Origin: Enterovibrio norvegicus FF-33
GTDB taxonomy: Bacteria; Pseudomonadota; Gammaproteobacteria; Enterobacterales; Vibrionaceae
DNA: 64,000 bases
Direction: 5' to 3'
Assembly (NCBI RefSeq): GCF_000286835.2
Contig: NZ_AJYD02000038.1
Span: 1,901,993-1,965,992 of the forward strand
Every line of letters begins with the position of its first letter. The stretch's first letter is position 1. Made by a program: the position numbers and the translations under genes. The notes beneath the pieces were generated by a model. It saw only the letters and a program-made list of their open reading frames with translations. It did not search any database and was not told the origin of the DNA. Shown one piece after another: positions 63,857 through 64,000 of the stretch.

Positions 63857-64000
63857 TTATTTCACTAACCACGCATTGAAGCGCTGTGCCAATTCGTCAC
63901 CGTTATCCGCCCAGAACACATCGTCCTTCGGAATTGCGGTCGCGAAATTAGGTCCATAGGTTGGCATATGCGGTTTCATTTCAATGCCAGAGTCGGCATG
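63857..64000 (-). CDS. ABC transporter substrate-binding protein, C-terminal end (partial)
   Basis: The last 47 codons of a gene that enters from the right edge. The reading ends PKDDVFWADNGDELAQRFNAWLVK before the TAA at 63857-63859. The earlier part has ADSGIEMKPHMPTYGPNFATA. Its place directly upstream of PotB- and PotC-type permeases, and the family-3-like tail, identify it as the periplasmic binding protein of the same transporter. Nothing can be said about its ligand from this fragment. Confidence 0.7.
   Translation of the reverse strand, partial: HADSGIEMKPHMPTYGPNFATAIPKDDVFWADNGDELAQRFNAWLVK

Overview
The gene content, codon style and moderate GC suggest a marine gammaproteobacterium of the Vibrionaceae (Enterovibrio, Grimontia or a Photobacterium/Vibrio relative). 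Pointers are a zrg-type Zur-controlled zinc operon, DUF2960 and DUF6404 proteins, chitin use, a PsuK/PsuG pair and an IbpA-like heat-shock protein. The genus is an inference. No transposase, integrase, phage gene, CRISPR array or rRNA was seen; there is one tRNA (Asn, GTT).

Layout. 1-7,300: a MATE exporter divergent from a LysR regulator, a secreted polysaccharide-lyase-like lipoprotein, then a five-gene minus-strand zinc operon under a near-consensus Zur box, ending in a DUF3299 protein. 7,600-21,550: tRNA-Asn, an oxidoreductase, small conserved proteins, a PhoD-type phosphatase, a TPR-GGDEF diguanylate cyclase, a PQQ-type sugar dehydrogenase, a family-3 binding protein, a GH18 chitinase and a class 3 lipase. 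21,800-30,200: three paralogous secreted proteins (predicted beta-propeller, two with an added Calx-beta and C-terminal domain), interrupted by YaiI, a cytochrome c and a Tat-exported PhoX phosphatase. Two of the paralogs share an identical 689-bp stretch. 30,200-37,700: an Mpo1-like protein, an acetyltransferase, an exported KatG, Gfa, DUF1840 and GltS.

37,750-45,450 is the most interesting part. One tight minus-strand operon encodes an SsuD-like flavin monooxygenase, an aldo/keto reductase, a flavin reductase and a TRAP transporter. A GntR regulator and a Gfo/Idh/MocA protein are transcribed divergently. The three enzyme classes are those of the oxidative sulfoquinovose-desulfonation (Smo) pathway, and the Gfo/Idh/MocA protein is a candidate NAD-dependent sulfoquinovosidase (GH188-like). 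No classical GH31 sulfoquinovosidase lies nearby. The TRAP large permease gene carries an apparent one-base frameshift.

45,450-64,000: a Fur-box-controlled siderophore-interacting protein, a soluble NAD-dependent molybdenum formate dehydrogenase (FdsGBAD), pseudouridine catabolism (a kinase with a fused HTH, and the glycosidase) behind a near-perfect inverted repeat, a GlxA-type regulator, SDR and GNAT enzymes, IbpA behind a sigma-32-like promoter, a small six-cysteine protein behind a second Fur box, two AraC-type regulators, small membrane and SRPBCC proteins, and the distal end of a PotBCD-like ABC transporter operon cut by the window edge.
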